Below, piece by piece: positions 56,469 through 64,000 of a DNA stretch of 64,000 nt. The DNA is taken from positions 4,847,974 to 4,911,973 of the forward strand of contig AP019701.1 in assembly GCA_006738865.1 (NCBI GenBank). The letters are read 5' to 3'. This DNA is from Allostella sp. ATCC 35155 (lineage in GTDB: Bacteria; Pseudomonadota; Alphaproteobacteria; ATCC43930; Allostellaceae). Position 1 is the first letter of the stretch; the number at the start of each line of letters is the position of its first letter. The notes beneath the pieces are model-generated. The model was not told the DNA's origin. It searched no databases and worked only from the letters and a program-made list of their open reading frames with translations. Position numbers and translations under genes: made by a program.

Positions 56469-58229
56469 CTAGAGGCCGGCCAGCAGTGCGATTTCGACGG
56501 CGACGGCGCGTGCGCTCGCCATCTCCTCCGCCAGACGCAGTCCGTTGAGCGCGGAGAAGGCTGCGAGCGGATGCGGCACCGCCTCGGAGCCGAGGGCGAT
56601 CAGCGCCAGTGCGACCTGTTCGCCCAGCCGCCCTTCGCGCGCCGCAGCCTCCTGCGCGAACCATATCGCCGCCGCCGATCCGGGAAGGGCGGTCGGCGGC
56701 CGGTCGTCCGACAGGGCGATCCACGCATCGCTCGCGGCGAGATCGCCGAGTGCGGCCAGCAAGGCGAACCCGATCACGGTGCGCGGCGATTCGGGGCCGC
56801 CCATCCCGGCCGCCCAGCGGCGCGTCGCGTCCAGGTTCCAGACCGGCCCGTCCTCGCCCAGCGCCAGACGGACCAGCGGCGCCGCCGCGGCATGCGCGGC
56901 CATGGCGCGCTCGTCGCCGGGGCGCTGCCCGATCATGGCCAGCCAGCGCATGGCGGTCGCCGCGTCGCCGCCCGCCAGCGCGATCCGGATCGCCGCGCCG
57001 GCATGGGGCGCCAAATCGAGCGACGGCGTCATCTCCCGCACCAGCGGCGCCGCGGCCGCGCCGAAGGCAAGGGCCGCGCCATGGGCGTGGGCGTGGCGCC
57101 AGCCCGCCGCCAGACGCTCCAGGCGGCGGATCGGCACGATCTCCAGCCGGGCCGCCTGATACAGCAGGGCACGCCCCTCGGCGCCGGGCTGCCCATCGGC
57201 GGCAGCGACGGGCGCGGCGAGGCGCTCGGGTGGAATCGGCAGCTCCGCATAGAGCCGGGCCAGCAATTCCGGCTCGACGAGCCCGTGCCGGGCGGCCCGC
57301 TCGGCAGCGGCGAGACGCCGGTCCGGCGACACGCGGTCGGAGCGGGCGAACGCGGCAGCCGTCGCCGGCGGCCCGGACAGAAGCACACCGGGCGCAGGCG
57401 GAATGCCGGCGTGGATCGCCAGCGCCACCGCGACCGGATCGGTACCTTCCGATGTCTCCGGCGCTTCGCCGCGGCCGGCCACCGCCTCGACCAGGCGGAC
57501 GAAGCCTTCGTCCAGAGCGTGACCCTGCTCGCGCAGCAGGTCGAGGCCGAGCCGCACCTGTTCGCCGCGTCCGTCGACGGCATCGCAGGCGAGCAGCAGG
57601 CGGCGCCAGAAGAGATCGCTGAGCTCGACCTCGGCACGCCGGGCGCGTTTGCACGCGTCGCTGGTCGCGCCGCTCAGCAAGGCCGCTTCGACGGCGGGCC
57701 GGGTTCGCGGCCCGTCCAGGCGGGCATCGGGCACCGCACGCGCCAGGGCCGCGCCGGCCGGCGCATCGCCCATGGACAGCAGGCGGACGAGGCGTTCCTC
57801 GAGATAGGCACCGGCGGGCGCGCCGTCCGGCTTGGCGGCGGCCGACATCAGCAGCCGGCGCGCCAGGCGATGCCGCGCCGGGGTCGCGGAGGGACGGGGA
57901 AGGCGTTCGAGCAGCCGCGCGGCCCCGGCCCAGGAACTGCCCTGCCACATGGTGGGAGAAAGCCCGCCTTCCGCCGGGCTCCAGCCGGCGGATTCATAGT
58001 CCAGCGCCGCCAGCGGTCGCGCCGTCACCGCCGCCGCCGGCGGCCGGCGTGTGCGTTCCTGCGGCAGCGGGGTGGGCTGGGCGCCGATGGCGGGCGGAAT
58101 GCGGACGGGGGCGCCCGGCGCAGCGTCGCGCTGGGTCGGCGGGGCGAGCAGCGGCGTCGGCGGGGCCTGGGCGGCGGCCGGCACCGTCAGCGCCAGCAGG
58201 ACGGACGCACTAGCGAGCCAGGTTCGCAT
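56469..58229 (-). CDS. exported protein of unknown function (586 aa)
   Basis: The protein has a signal peptide (MRTWLASASVLLALTVPAAAQA), a proline-rich segment (residues ~22-70) and a long all-alpha, alanine-rich body that looks like helical repeats, though no repeat unit is clear to me. I do not recognise a domain. It overlaps the upstream 47-aa membrane-peptide gene by 20 bases and is followed by xerD, so the three are probably co-transcribed. A periplasmic helical scaffold is a guess. Confidence 0.7.
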   Translation of the reverse strand: MRTWLASASVLLALTVPAAAQAPPTPLLAPPTQRDAAPGAPVRIPPAIGAQPTPLPQERTRRPPAAAVTARPLAALDYESAGWSPAEGGLSPTMWQGSSWAGAARLLERLPRPSATPARHRLARRLLMSAAAKPDGAPAGAYLEERLVRLLSMGDAPAGAALARAVPDARLDGPRTRPAVEAALLSGATSDACKRARRAEVELSDLFWRRLLLACDAVDGRGEQVRLGLDLLREQGHALDEGFVRLVEAVAGRGEAPETSEGTDPVAVALAIHAGIPPAPGVLLSGPPATAAAFARSDRVSPDRRLAAAERAARHGLVEPELLARLYAELPIPPERLAAPVAAADGQPGAEGRALLYQAARLEIVPIRRLERLAAGWRHAHAHGAALAFGAAAAPLVREMTPSLDLAPHAGAAIRIALAGGDAATAMRWLAMIGQRPGDERAMAAHAAAAPLVRLALGEDGPVWNLDATRRWAAGMGGPESPRTVIGFALLAALGDLAASDAWIALSDDRPPTALPGSAAAIWFAQEAAAREGRLGEQVALALIALGSEAVPHPLAAFSALNGLRLAEEMASARAVAVEIALLAGL

Positions 58230-58353
58230 CCGGAATCACCTTCTCGATGCGCTTGGTCGGCGCCGGCATGTCGACCAGCAGGAGGACGCCGACGGCAGCG
58301 ACGAAGAGAACCAGGAGCACCGAAGCGGCGATCCATAAGAGCGTGCGGGCCAT
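58210..58353 (-). CDS. 47-aa single-pass membrane peptide
   Basis: ATG at 58353 with GGAG about 10 bases upstream begins MARTLLWIAASVLLVLFVAA. It continues with a hydrophobic run to about residue 28 and then a short charged tail (PTKRIEKVIPDANLAR). The stop overlaps the start of the 586-aa exported protein gene by 20 bases. That overlap, the ribosome-binding site and the membrane-helix composition support a real small gene, too short for ordinary ORF calling. Its function is unknown. It may be an assembly partner of the exported protein. Confidence 0.72.
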   Translation of the reverse strand: MARTLLWIAASVLLVLFVAAVGVLLLVDMPAPTKRIEKVIPDANLAR

Positions 58354-58393
58354 GGTATCGAACTCCGGGGCGATGCCGTATGCGCCCGCGTGC

Positions 58394-58424
58394 TTGACGA
58401 CTTCCGGCGGGCGTTGTGTTAACT
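58394..58424 (+). promoter_or_regulatory. candidate aroK promoter, predicting a leaderless mRNA
   Basis: TTGACG (58394-58399) is followed by TGTTAA at 17 bases or TTAACT at 19 bases. Either places the transcription start at or within about 3 bases of the aroK ATG at 58432, which has no Shine-Dalgarno. Confidence 0.45.
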
Positions 58425-58431
58425 AGCGTCG

Positions 58432-59109
58432 ATGGCGGCCGAAGGGCAGAATATCGGCGGCGCGGAGGCGATACAACGCCACGAGGCCGGCGACCACCAG
58501 TCGGGACGGCGCACCCGGGCTGCGTCGCAGTCGGCCGGCGACCGGCCGGCGCTGCCGCGCACGCTGGTGCTGGTGGGGTTGATGGGCGCCGGGAAGACCA
58601 GCGTCGGCCGCCGCATCGCGCAGCGATTGGGCCTGGGTTTTCGCGACGCCGACGCCGAGATCGAGGCCGCCGCCGGCTGCACCATCGCGGAGATCTTCGC
58701 CCGGCACGGCGAAGCCGCCTTCCGCGACGGCGAGCGGCGGGTGATCCAGCGCCTGCTGGAGGAGCCGGTGCATGTGCTGGCGACCGGTGGCGGCGCCTTC
58801 ATGGATCCCGCGACCCGGGCGGCGATCCACGACCGCGGCATATCGCTCTGGCTGCGGGCCGAACTCGACGTCCTGGTGCGCCGGGTGGCCCGCCGGACCC
58901 ATCGGCCGCTGCTGAACCAGGGCGACCCCAAGGAAATCCTGACCAACCTCATGTCGTTGCGCTACCCCGTCTATGCCGAGGCCGACATCGTCGTCGACAG
59001 CCTCGATGCCCCGACCGAGACCACCGTCGACCGTTGCATGAGCGCCATCCTCGCGCATGTCGGGCAATTTCCGACCGAAGCACGGCAGGCCGCCGGGCAA
59101 CCGACGTGA
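58432..59109 (+). CDS. aroK: shikimate kinase AroK
   Basis: The 225-aa enzyme phosphorylates shikimate in aromatic amino-acid synthesis. The P-loop GLMGAGKT is at residues 49-56, the shikimate-binding region FRDADAEIE follows, then GGGAF and [13 protein letters not shown]. About 40 residues precede the kinase fold, more than in the E. coli enzyme. No other start codon lies between 58432 and the P-loop, so the extension appears real. It overlaps aroB by GTGA. Confidence 0.95.
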   Translation: MAAEGQNIGGAEAIQRHEAGDHQSGRRTRAASQSAGDRPALPRTLVLVGLMGAGKTSVGRRIAQRLGLGFRDADAEIEAAAGCTIAEIFARHGEAAFRDGERRVIQRLLEEPVHVLATGGGAFMDPATRAAIHDRGISLWLRAELDVLVRRVARRTHRPLLNQGDPKEILTNLMSLRYPVYAEADIVVDSLDAPTETTVDRCMSAILAHVGQFPTEARQAAGQPT

Positions 59110-60221
59110 GCGCCGTCGGCACCGTTCGCGTCGGCCTGGGCGAACGCAGCTACGACATCCTGGTCGGGTCCGGGCTTCTGGCCGAGGCCGGCGCCCGCAT
59201 GCGTCCCCTGCTGCCGTCGGCGCGCGTCGTCGTCGTCACCGACGAGACGGTCGCCGCGCTGCACCTCGACCGTCTGCGCTCCGGGCTCGACGCGGCGGGC
59301 GTCCGGCACGACGCGGTGATCCTGCCGCCGGGCGAGACGACGAAGGATTTCGCCCATCTGCAGCATCTCTGCGAGCGCGTCCTGGAACTCGGCATCGACC
59401 GCGGGTCGACCCTGGTGGCGCTCGGCGGCGGCGTGATCGGCGATATCACCGGCTTTGCCGCCAGCATCCTTCTGCGCGGCATCGGCTTCGTCCAGCTGCC
59501 GACGACCCTGTTGTCGCAGGTCGACAGCGCGGTCGGCGGCAAGACCGCCATCGACATGCCGACCGGCAAGAACCTCGTCGGCAGCTTCCACCAGCCGCGA
59601 CTCGTGCTGGCGGACATGGACGCGCTCTCGACCCTGCCGCGACGGGAGCTGCTGGCGGGCTATGCCGAGGTGGTGAAGTACGGCCTGCTCGGCGATGCGG
59701 ATTTCTTCGACTGGTGCGAAGCGAACGGGGCGGCGCTGGTCGCCGGCGACCGCGACGCGGCCCGCCATGCCGTGGTCGCCAGTTGCGAGGCCAAGGCCGC
59801 CATCGTCGCACGCGACGAGCGGGAAACGGGCGACCGGGCCCTCCTCAACCTCGGCCACACCTTCGGGCATGCGCTCGAAGTGGAGAGCGGCTTCGACGGC
59901 GGCCTGCTGCATGGCGAGGCGGTGGCGATCGGCACCATCATGGCCTTCGATCTGTCGGCCCAGCTGGGCCTGTGCCCCGGCCAGGACGCGGTGCGCGTGC
60001 GGCGCCATTTCTCCGCGGTCGGCCTGCCGACCGGCCTTGCCGGCATCCGTGCAGTGGGCTGGACCGCCGACCGGCTCGTCGCCCACATGGCCAAGGACAA
60101 GAAGGCGAAGAACGGGCGGATCACCTTCATCCTGGCGCGGGGAATCGGCCAGGCCTTCATCGCGGCCGACGTCGAGATCGGCGCGGTGACGGCAATGCTG
60201 ACGGACGCGATCGCCGCCTGA
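59106..60221 (+). CDS. aroB: 3-dehydroquinate synthase AroB
   Basis: The 371-aa NAD- and metal-dependent enzyme converts DAHP to 3-dehydroquinate. It has [64 protein letters not shown] and [12 protein letters not shown], with the metal ligands E, H and H of the family in the last two. Start is GTG at 59106, overlapping the aroK stop, so the pair is translationally coupled. Confidence 0.96.
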   Translation: MSAVGTVRVGLGERSYDILVGSGLLAEAGARMRPLLPSARVVVVTDETVAALHLDRLRSGLDAAGVRHDAVILPPGETTKDFAHLQHLCERVLELGIDRGSTLVALGGGVIGDITGFAASILLRGIGFVQLPTTLLSQVDSAVGGKTAIDMPTGKNLVGSFHQPRLVLADMDALSTLPRRELLAGYAEVVKYGLLGDADFFDWCEANGAALVAGDRDAARHAVVASCEAKAAIVARDERETGDRALLNLGHTFGHALEVESGFDGGLLHGEAVAIGTIMAFDLSAQLGLCPGQDAVRVRRHFSAVGLPTGLAGIRAVGWTADRLVAHMAKDKKAKNGRITFILARGIGQAFIAADVEIGAVTAMLTDAIAA

Positions 60222-60260
60222 CCGGGGCCCCGGAGCTTCCGGCCGGGATTCGTCTTTCCG

Positions 60261-60289
60261 TTGACGGCGGAGGCGCATCGTCCTACCTC
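60261..60289 (+). promoter_or_regulatory. candidate promoter of the DUF2889 gene
   Basis: TTGACG and TACCTC are 17 bases apart in the 123-base gap after aroB. The TTG at 60261, which could be read as a start codon, is better explained as this -35 box. Confidence 0.45.
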
Positions 60290-60344
60290 CGTTTCGCTGC
60301 GCCGCAACATGGCGCGTTCCGTGCTGTCTCTCCGGAAACCGAAG

Positions 60345-60929
60345 ATGCCTCTCTCCGAGCCGGCCCCGCGCGCTCACCTCCACACCCGAACCGTCGAATG
60401 CCGCGGCTATCGCCGCGAGGACGGGCTGTGGGACATCGAGGGCCACCTCGTCGACACCAAGACCTATCCCTTCGACAGCAACGCGCGCGGGCCGATGCCG
60501 CCCGGCACGCCCGTGCACGACATGTGGATCCGGCTGACGATGGACGACGAACTGGTGGTGCGCGGCGTCGAGGCGGTGACCGACGCGAGCCCATTCCCCG
60601 TCTGCCCCGAGATCACGCCTAACTTCCAGCGTCTGGTGGGCCTTTCGATCAAGAGCGGCTGGACGCAGCAGGTGCGCAGCCTTCTCGGCGGAACCCAGGG
60701 CTGCACCCATCTCGTCGAGTTGCTCGGCCCCGTCGCCACCACCGCCTTCCAGACCATCTTCTCCTGGCGCGAACGGCAGCGCCGCGCCCAGACCACGGCC
60801 GGCGCCGCCAGCGGCCCGCAACGCCGCCCACCCCATCTCGACACCTGCCACGCGCTCGCTTCGGACGGCCCCGAGGTGGCACGGGTATGGCCGGCGTTCT
60901 ACACGGGCCCCCGCCGGGAGAGCGCCTGA
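60345..60929 (+). CDS. DUF2889 protein
   Basis: The 194-aa protein matches DUF2889: HTRTVECRGYRREDGLWDIEGHLVDTKTYPFD, GVEAVTDASPFPVCPEI, GCTHLVELLGPVATTAFQT. The pattern of conserved C/H/D residues hints at an enzyme or metal site, but the function is unknown. ATG at 60345 is chosen because it falls just before the conserved region and lies downstream of the promoter; longer versions would start at or before the -35 box. It converges on bolA. Confidence 0.82.
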   Translation: MPLSEPAPRAHLHTRTVECRGYRREDGLWDIEGHLVDTKTYPFDSNARGPMPPGTPVHDMWIRLTMDDELVVRGVEAVTDASPFPVCPEITPNFQRLVGLSIKSGWTQQVRSLLGGTQGCTHLVELLGPVATTAFQTIFSWRERQRRAQTTAGAASGPQRRPPHLDTCHALASDGPEVARVWPAFYTGPRRESA

Positions 60930-61016
60930 CGCATCAGGCGGCACCGGAGCGGCCCGCCAAGTCGCGGCCGGGGCCCGCATCCTGGGAAGGGCTGATCGCC
61001 CGCACCGGCCGCCGGC

Positions 61017-61289
61017 TCAACCTTGCTCGCCCGGCGCCAGGGTCCGCAGCTGGAGGGCGTGGACGCTGCCCGCCATCTCGGCCGCCAGCGCCTCATAGAC
61101 CATGCGCTGGCGCTCGACCCGCGAACGGCCGGCGAAGGCCGCCGAGACGATCTCGACCCGGAAGTGGGTCTCGCCGCCGGGTCTGGCCCCCGCATGGCCG
61201 GCGTGGCGGTGAGAATCGTCGTCGATCGTGAGCGCGAGCGGCCGGAAGGCCTGCGTCAGCTTGTCGCGGATGGTGTCCTGCATCGTCAT
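61017..61289 (-). CDS. BolA/IbaG-family protein
   Basis: The 90-aa protein has the BolA-family FxGxxRVxRHRxVY-type core as AFAGRSRVERQRMVYEAL, after a HFRVEIVS strand. BolA-like proteins work with monothiol glutaredoxins in Fe-S handling; some bind DNA. GAAGGGA precedes ATG 61289. It is divergent from the J-domain gene, with 84 bases between. Confidence 0.88.
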   Translation of the reverse strand: MTMQDTIRDKLTQAFRPLALTIDDDSHRHAGHAGARPGGETHFRVEIVSAAFAGRSRVERQRMVYEALAAEMAGSVHALQLRTLAPGEQG

Positions 61290-61337
61290 CGGCGTCCCTT
61301 CTCCATCCATCGCGCCCGGAATCCCCGTCGCCTCGCC

Positions 61338-61366
61338 TTGTCTGGCTCATGCCACCTGACCATACT
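61338..61366 (+). promoter_or_regulatory. candidate promoter of the J-domain gene, predicting a leaderless mRNA
   Basis: TTGTCT and CATACT are 17 bases apart. Transcription would begin about 61373, at the ATG at 61374, which has no Shine-Dalgarno. Confidence 0.45.
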
Positions 61367-61373
61367 CCGTCGG

Positions 61374-61940
61374 ATGAGACGACGGTTCGAGCGCGTCGCC
61401 CTCGCCCCCGAGTTCGAGGAGGCGCGGAGCCGGCGCATGTGCGAGTGGCCCGGATGCGCTGGTGAAGGCGAGCACCGGGCGCCGCTGGCGCGCGACCGTC
61501 TCGACCAGTATCGCTGGTTCTGCCTCGACCATGTGCGCGAATACAACCGCAACTGGGACTATTACCGCGGCATGACCCAGGCCGAGATCGAGGCCGACCT
61601 CCGGCGCGACACGGTGTGGCAGCGACCGACCTGGCCGCTCGGCGGCGGGCGCCCGCGCCGGCCGAACTGGCGCATCCATGACGGCTTCGGATTCTTCACC
61701 GACGAACCCGACCAGAAGGGGCGCGAGAACGCCCGGTCGGCGACCGAGGCGGCCCACGTCCGGGCGCTGGCGGTCTTCGATCTGGAGCCGCCGGTGACCT
61801 TCGAACGGCTGCGCTCGCGCTACCTGACGCTGGTCAAGCAGAACCACCCGGATGCGAATGGGGGCGACAAGGCCGCGGAGGAACGTCTAAAATCCATCAA
61901 CGAAGCATACGCGACCCTCAAGAACGGCTATTTCGCATAG
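61374..61940 (+). CDS. J-domain protein with N-terminal Cys motif
   Basis: The 188-aa protein has a C-terminal J domain (residues ~135-188) with the HPD motif at 158-160, needed to stimulate Hsp70 ATPase. The N-terminal part has C23-x4-C28 and C50-x2-H53, a possible zinc or Fe-S site. It is smaller than DnaJ and lacks the G/F and zinc-finger regions. It lies 46 bases upstream of cobS, an arrangement I recognise from other alphaproteobacteria. A chaperone role for cobaltochelatase assembly is possible but unproven. Confidence 0.85.
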   Translation: MRRRFERVALAPEFEEARSRRMCEWPGCAGEGEHRAPLARDRLDQYRWFCLDHVREYNRNWDYYRGMTQAEIEADLRRDTVWQRPTWPLGGGRPRRPNWRIHDGFGFFTDEPDQKGRENARSATEAAHVRALAVFDLEPPVTFERLRSRYLTLVKQNHPDANGGDKAAEERLKSINEAYATLKNGYFA

Positions 61941-61986
61941 CTGGCTCTTCCTTCTGTTGTCTTCCAAACAACGAGATTCGACCCCG

Positions 61987-62991
61987 ATGGCCACCGCCAC
62001 GTCACCCCGCGCCGCAGAGGCGGCGCCGAACGGCCTGCCCGACACCACGGTTTCCGTCCGCGAACTGTTCGGGATCGAGAGCGATCTCGCCGTGCCGGCC
62101 TTCTCGACCGCGACCGAGCACGTTCCCGAAGTCGACCCGGCCTACCGCTTCGACCACGACACCACGCTCGCGATCCTGGCCGGCTTCGCCTACAACCGCC
62201 GTGTGATGATCCAGGGCTATCATGGCACCGGAAAGTCGACGCATATCGAGCAGGTCGCGGCGCGCCTCAAATGGCCCTGCATCCGGATCAACCTCGATAG
62301 CCACATCAGCCGCATCGACCTCGTCGGCAAGGACGCGATCGTGCTGCGCGACGGCAAGCAGGTGACGGAATATCGCGAGGGCCTGCTGCCCTGGGCATTG
62401 CAGCACGCGACCGCGATCGTCTTCGACGAGTACGATGCCGGCCGGCCGGACGTCATGTTCGTGATCCAGCGCGTGCTGGAGGTCGAGGGCAAGCTCACCC
62501 TGCTCGACCAGAACAAGGTGATCCGCCCGCACCCGTCCTTCCGCCTGTTCGCGACCGCCAACACGGTCGGCCTCGGCGACACGACCGGCCTCTATCACGG
62601 CACGCAGCAGATCAATCAGGGCCAGATGGACCGCTGGAACATCGTGGCGACCCTGAACTATCTGCCGCACGACGACGAGGTCGAGATCGTCCTGGCCAAG
62701 ATGCCGAGCTACCAGACGGCCGAAGGCAAGAAGGTCATCTCGCAGATGGTCGCCTGCGCCGACCTGACCCGCGCCGGCTTCATCAACGGCGACATCTCGA
62801 CCGTCATGTCGCCGCGCACGGTCATCACCTGGGCGGAAAATGCGCGCATCTTCGGCGATGTCGGCTTCGCCTTCCGGCTGACCTTCCTCAACAAGTGCGA
62901 CGAGGTCGAGCGCGCGTCCGTCGCCGAGTACTATCAGCGCTGCTTCGGCACCGAACTCAAGGAAACCGGTGTCCGCGCGAAGCTGATGTGA
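61987..62991 (+). CDS. cobS: aerobic cobaltochelatase subunit CobS
   Basis: The 334-aa AAA+ ATPase powers cobalt insertion into hydrogenobyrinate a,c-diamide with CobT and CobN. Walker [10 protein letters not shown] is at residues 77-85, Walker B AIVFDEYD follows, then [30 protein letters not shown] at 61987 is preferred over a TTG at 61957 because the conserved CobS N-terminus begins there. A GTTGT/ACAAC stem and a pyrimidine-rich stretch lie just upstream. No cobalamin riboswitch is visible. Confidence 0.95.
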   Translation: MATATSPRAAEAAPNGLPDTTVSVRELFGIESDLAVPAFSTATEHVPEVDPAYRFDHDTTLAILAGFAYNRRVMIQGYHGTGKSTHIEQVAARLKWPCIRINLDSHISRIDLVGKDAIVLRDGKQVTEYREGLLPWALQHATAIVFDEYDAGRPDVMFVIQRVLEVEGKLTLLDQNKVIRPHPSFRLFATANTVGLGDTTGLYHGTQQINQGQMDRWNIVATLNYLPHDDEVEIVLAKMPSYQTAEGKKVISQMVACADLTRAGFINGDISTVMSPRTVITWAENARIFGDVGFAFRLTFLNKCDEVERASVAEYYQRCFGTELKETGVRAKLM

Positions 62992-62998
62992 GACGGCG

Positions 62999-64000
62999 AT
63001 GACCCAGGGCAAGGCAGAGACTCCGCTCGAGGCGTTCAAGCGGTCGACGACGGCGGCGTTGCGGGCGATCGCCGAGCGCGACGACGTCAACGTCGTCTTC
63101 AGCTCCGACCCGCCCGGGGCGGCCGGCACCCGCGCCCGCGTGCCCCTGCCCTCGCGCGACCTGCCGCCCGAAGAGGCGGCCCAGGTGCGCGGAGCGGCGG
63201 ACGCCATCGGCCTGCGGTATCGCCATCACGATGCCCGCCTGCATGCCCGGCGCGCGCCCCCCAGCGAACTCGCCCGCACGATCTTCGACGCCGTCGAGCA
63301 GGCGCGCGTCGAGGCCATCGGCGCGCGGCGGATGAAGGGCGTGGCGGACAATCTGGCCGCGGCGCTCGACGAGCGCTACCGGCGCCAGGGCTTCGACCGC
63401 ATCACCGAGCGCACCGACGTCACCATGGCGGACGCCGTCCGCCTGCTGGCCCGCGAGCAGATGACGGGCGAGGCGCCGCCGGAATCGGCGCGCCGCGTCG
63501 TCGAGATGTGGCGCCCCTGGGTCGAGGCCAAGGGCGGCGCCGATCTCGGCGATCTGGTCGAGCACATCAACGACCAGGAAGCCTTCGGCCAGGCCGTCCG
63601 CAAGCTCATCTCGGACCTCGACCTCGACCTCGGCGACACCGAGGCGGACGGATCGGAAGGCGACGGCGAGAGCGACCAGAACGACGCGGCCGACGCCGAC
63701 GGGGAGAGCGAGCAGGGCGAGGGCGCGGCGAGCGGCACCCAGTCGACTATGGAAGCCGCCCCGGGCGATCCGCGCGAGGACGATTCCGGCGCCGCCGCCG
63801 AAGAGCAGGACGGCGAGATGATGCCCGGCACCGGGGACGACGACCCGAACCGGCCAGGCCGCCCGGGACAGGTGCCGCGCCCGGCCTGGGGCGAGGGCGC
63901 CGACGCCTCCTACAAGGCCTACACCCGGCGCTTCGACGAGACCGTGCCGGCCGACGCGCTGTGCGACGCCGACGAGCTGTCGCGCCTGCGCGGCCTGCTC
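62999..64000 (+). CDS. cobT: aerobic cobaltochelatase subunit CobT (5' part)
   Basis: The frame is open from ATG 62999 to the end of the window: 334 codons with no stop. The N-terminal domain (PLEAFKRSTTAALRAIAERDDVNVVFS, DAVEQARVEAIGARRMKGVADNL) and the long acidic linker (about residues 200-280, rich in D, E, G and S) are those of CobT. The C-terminal metal-binding (MIDAS) domain lies beyond the window. It begins 7 bases after the cobS stop, forming the cobST unit. Confidence 0.92.
   Translation, partial: MTQGKAETPLEAFKRSTTAALRAIAERDDVNVVFSSDPPGAAGTRARVPLPSRDLPPEEAAQVRGAADAIGLRYRHHDARLHARRAPPSELARTIFDAVEQARVEAIGARRMKGVADNLAAALDERYRRQGFDRITERTDVTMADAVRLLAREQMTGEAPPESARRVVEMWRPWVEAKGGADLGDLVEHINDQEAFGQAVRKLISDLDLDLGDTEADGSEGDGESDQNDAADADGESEQGEGAASGTQSTMEAAPGDPREDDSGAAAEEQDGEMMPGTGDDDPNRPGRPGQVPRPAWGEGADASYKAYTRRFDETVPADALCDADELSRLRGLL

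Noticed and set aside
60223-60234. CCGGGGCCCCGG after aroB as a terminator
   Set aside because: It is a self-complementary GC run without a loop of useful size or a T-run.
60261-60345. TTG at 60261 as the start of the DUF2889 gene
   Set aside because: The TTG is part of a TTGACG -35 box with a -10 17 bases on. The conserved protein begins at ATG 60345.
61941-61986. A cobalamin riboswitch before cobS
   Set aside because: The gap is only 46 bases and holds just a small GTTGT/ACAAC stem, far too short for a cobalamin aptamer.

Overview
The window is about 64 kb of very GC-rich DNA (roughly 70% G+C by eye), densely coded on both strands, from an alphaproteobacterial chromosome. Within the class it looks most like a Rhodospirillales-type organism. 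The reasons are the aerobic cobaltochelatase pair cobS/cobT beside a J-domain gene, the aroK-aroB / xerD-accA neighbourhood, a long acyl-CoA dehydrogenase of the methylsuccinyl-CoA type (ethylmalonyl-CoA pathway), PHB mobilisation and many ABC uptake systems. The genus call is inference. I see no rRNA, tRNA, CRISPR array, insertion sequence or prophage. Most computed ORFs are shadows of real genes in this GC-rich DNA.

Layout. 1-2650: 3' part of a diflavin reductase, a phytanoyl-CoA dioxygenase-family gene, an EVE-domain gene and a small Rieske protein. 2610-4293 (minus): a glycosyltransferase-like gene and a creatininase-family hydrolase. 4425-11592: carbon storage and acetate genes (acs, intracellular PHB depolymerase, a LysR regulator facing a PNPOx-like gene, a VOC protein, methylsuccinyl-CoA dehydrogenase). 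11599-20703 (minus): an eight-gene cluster with a spermidine/putrescine-type ABC transporter, an acyl-CoA ligase, an enoyl-CoA hydratase, a glutamine-synthetase-like amine ligase and an iron alcohol dehydrogenase. A divergent TetR gene lies across a 32-bp palindrome. 21484-25341 (minus): an aminoethylphosphonate-type ABC importer. 25636-31015: a branched-chain-amino-acid-type ABC importer coupled to an aspartate dehydrogenase gene. 31109-36314: a 45-aa basic protein, then GMC oxidoreductase, ThDP enzyme and SDR genes, and an alpha/beta hydrolase. 36569-41309: yejB-yejE-yejF without yejA, then a 2-hydroxyacid dehydrogenase. 41357-48618: SCO1, comF, a methyltransferase, an ABC-F ATPase with a promoter, leader ORF and structured leader, a GNAT-Nudix fusion, argJ and a parvulin isomerase. 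48816-52707: secA and a malate/lactate dehydrogenase family gene. 52760-58353 (minus): a 47-aa membrane peptide, a large exported protein, xerD, accA and a Kef-type antiporter. 58432-64000: aroK-aroB, a DUF2889 gene, bolA, a J-domain gene, cobS and the start of cobT.

How it works together. The left third concerns uptake and oxidation of small organic molecules and their entry into acetyl-CoA, PHB and the ethylmalonyl-CoA pathway. The middle is four ABC importers, three of them next to enzymes that may act on the imported substrate. The right third is conserved housekeeping (protein export, arginine, shikimate, fatty acid, cobalamin, chromosome dimer resolution).

The most interesting signals are: (1) a promoter, 26-codon leader ORF and mutually exclusive RNA pairings ahead of the ABC-F gene at 43691-45190, which looks like an inducible attenuation system; (2) the TetR/32-bp operator/eight-gene amine-and-CoA catabolic cluster; (3) a large palindromic element inside that operon; and (4) several genes whose start codon sits at or next to a predicted transcription start, suggesting leaderless mRNAs.
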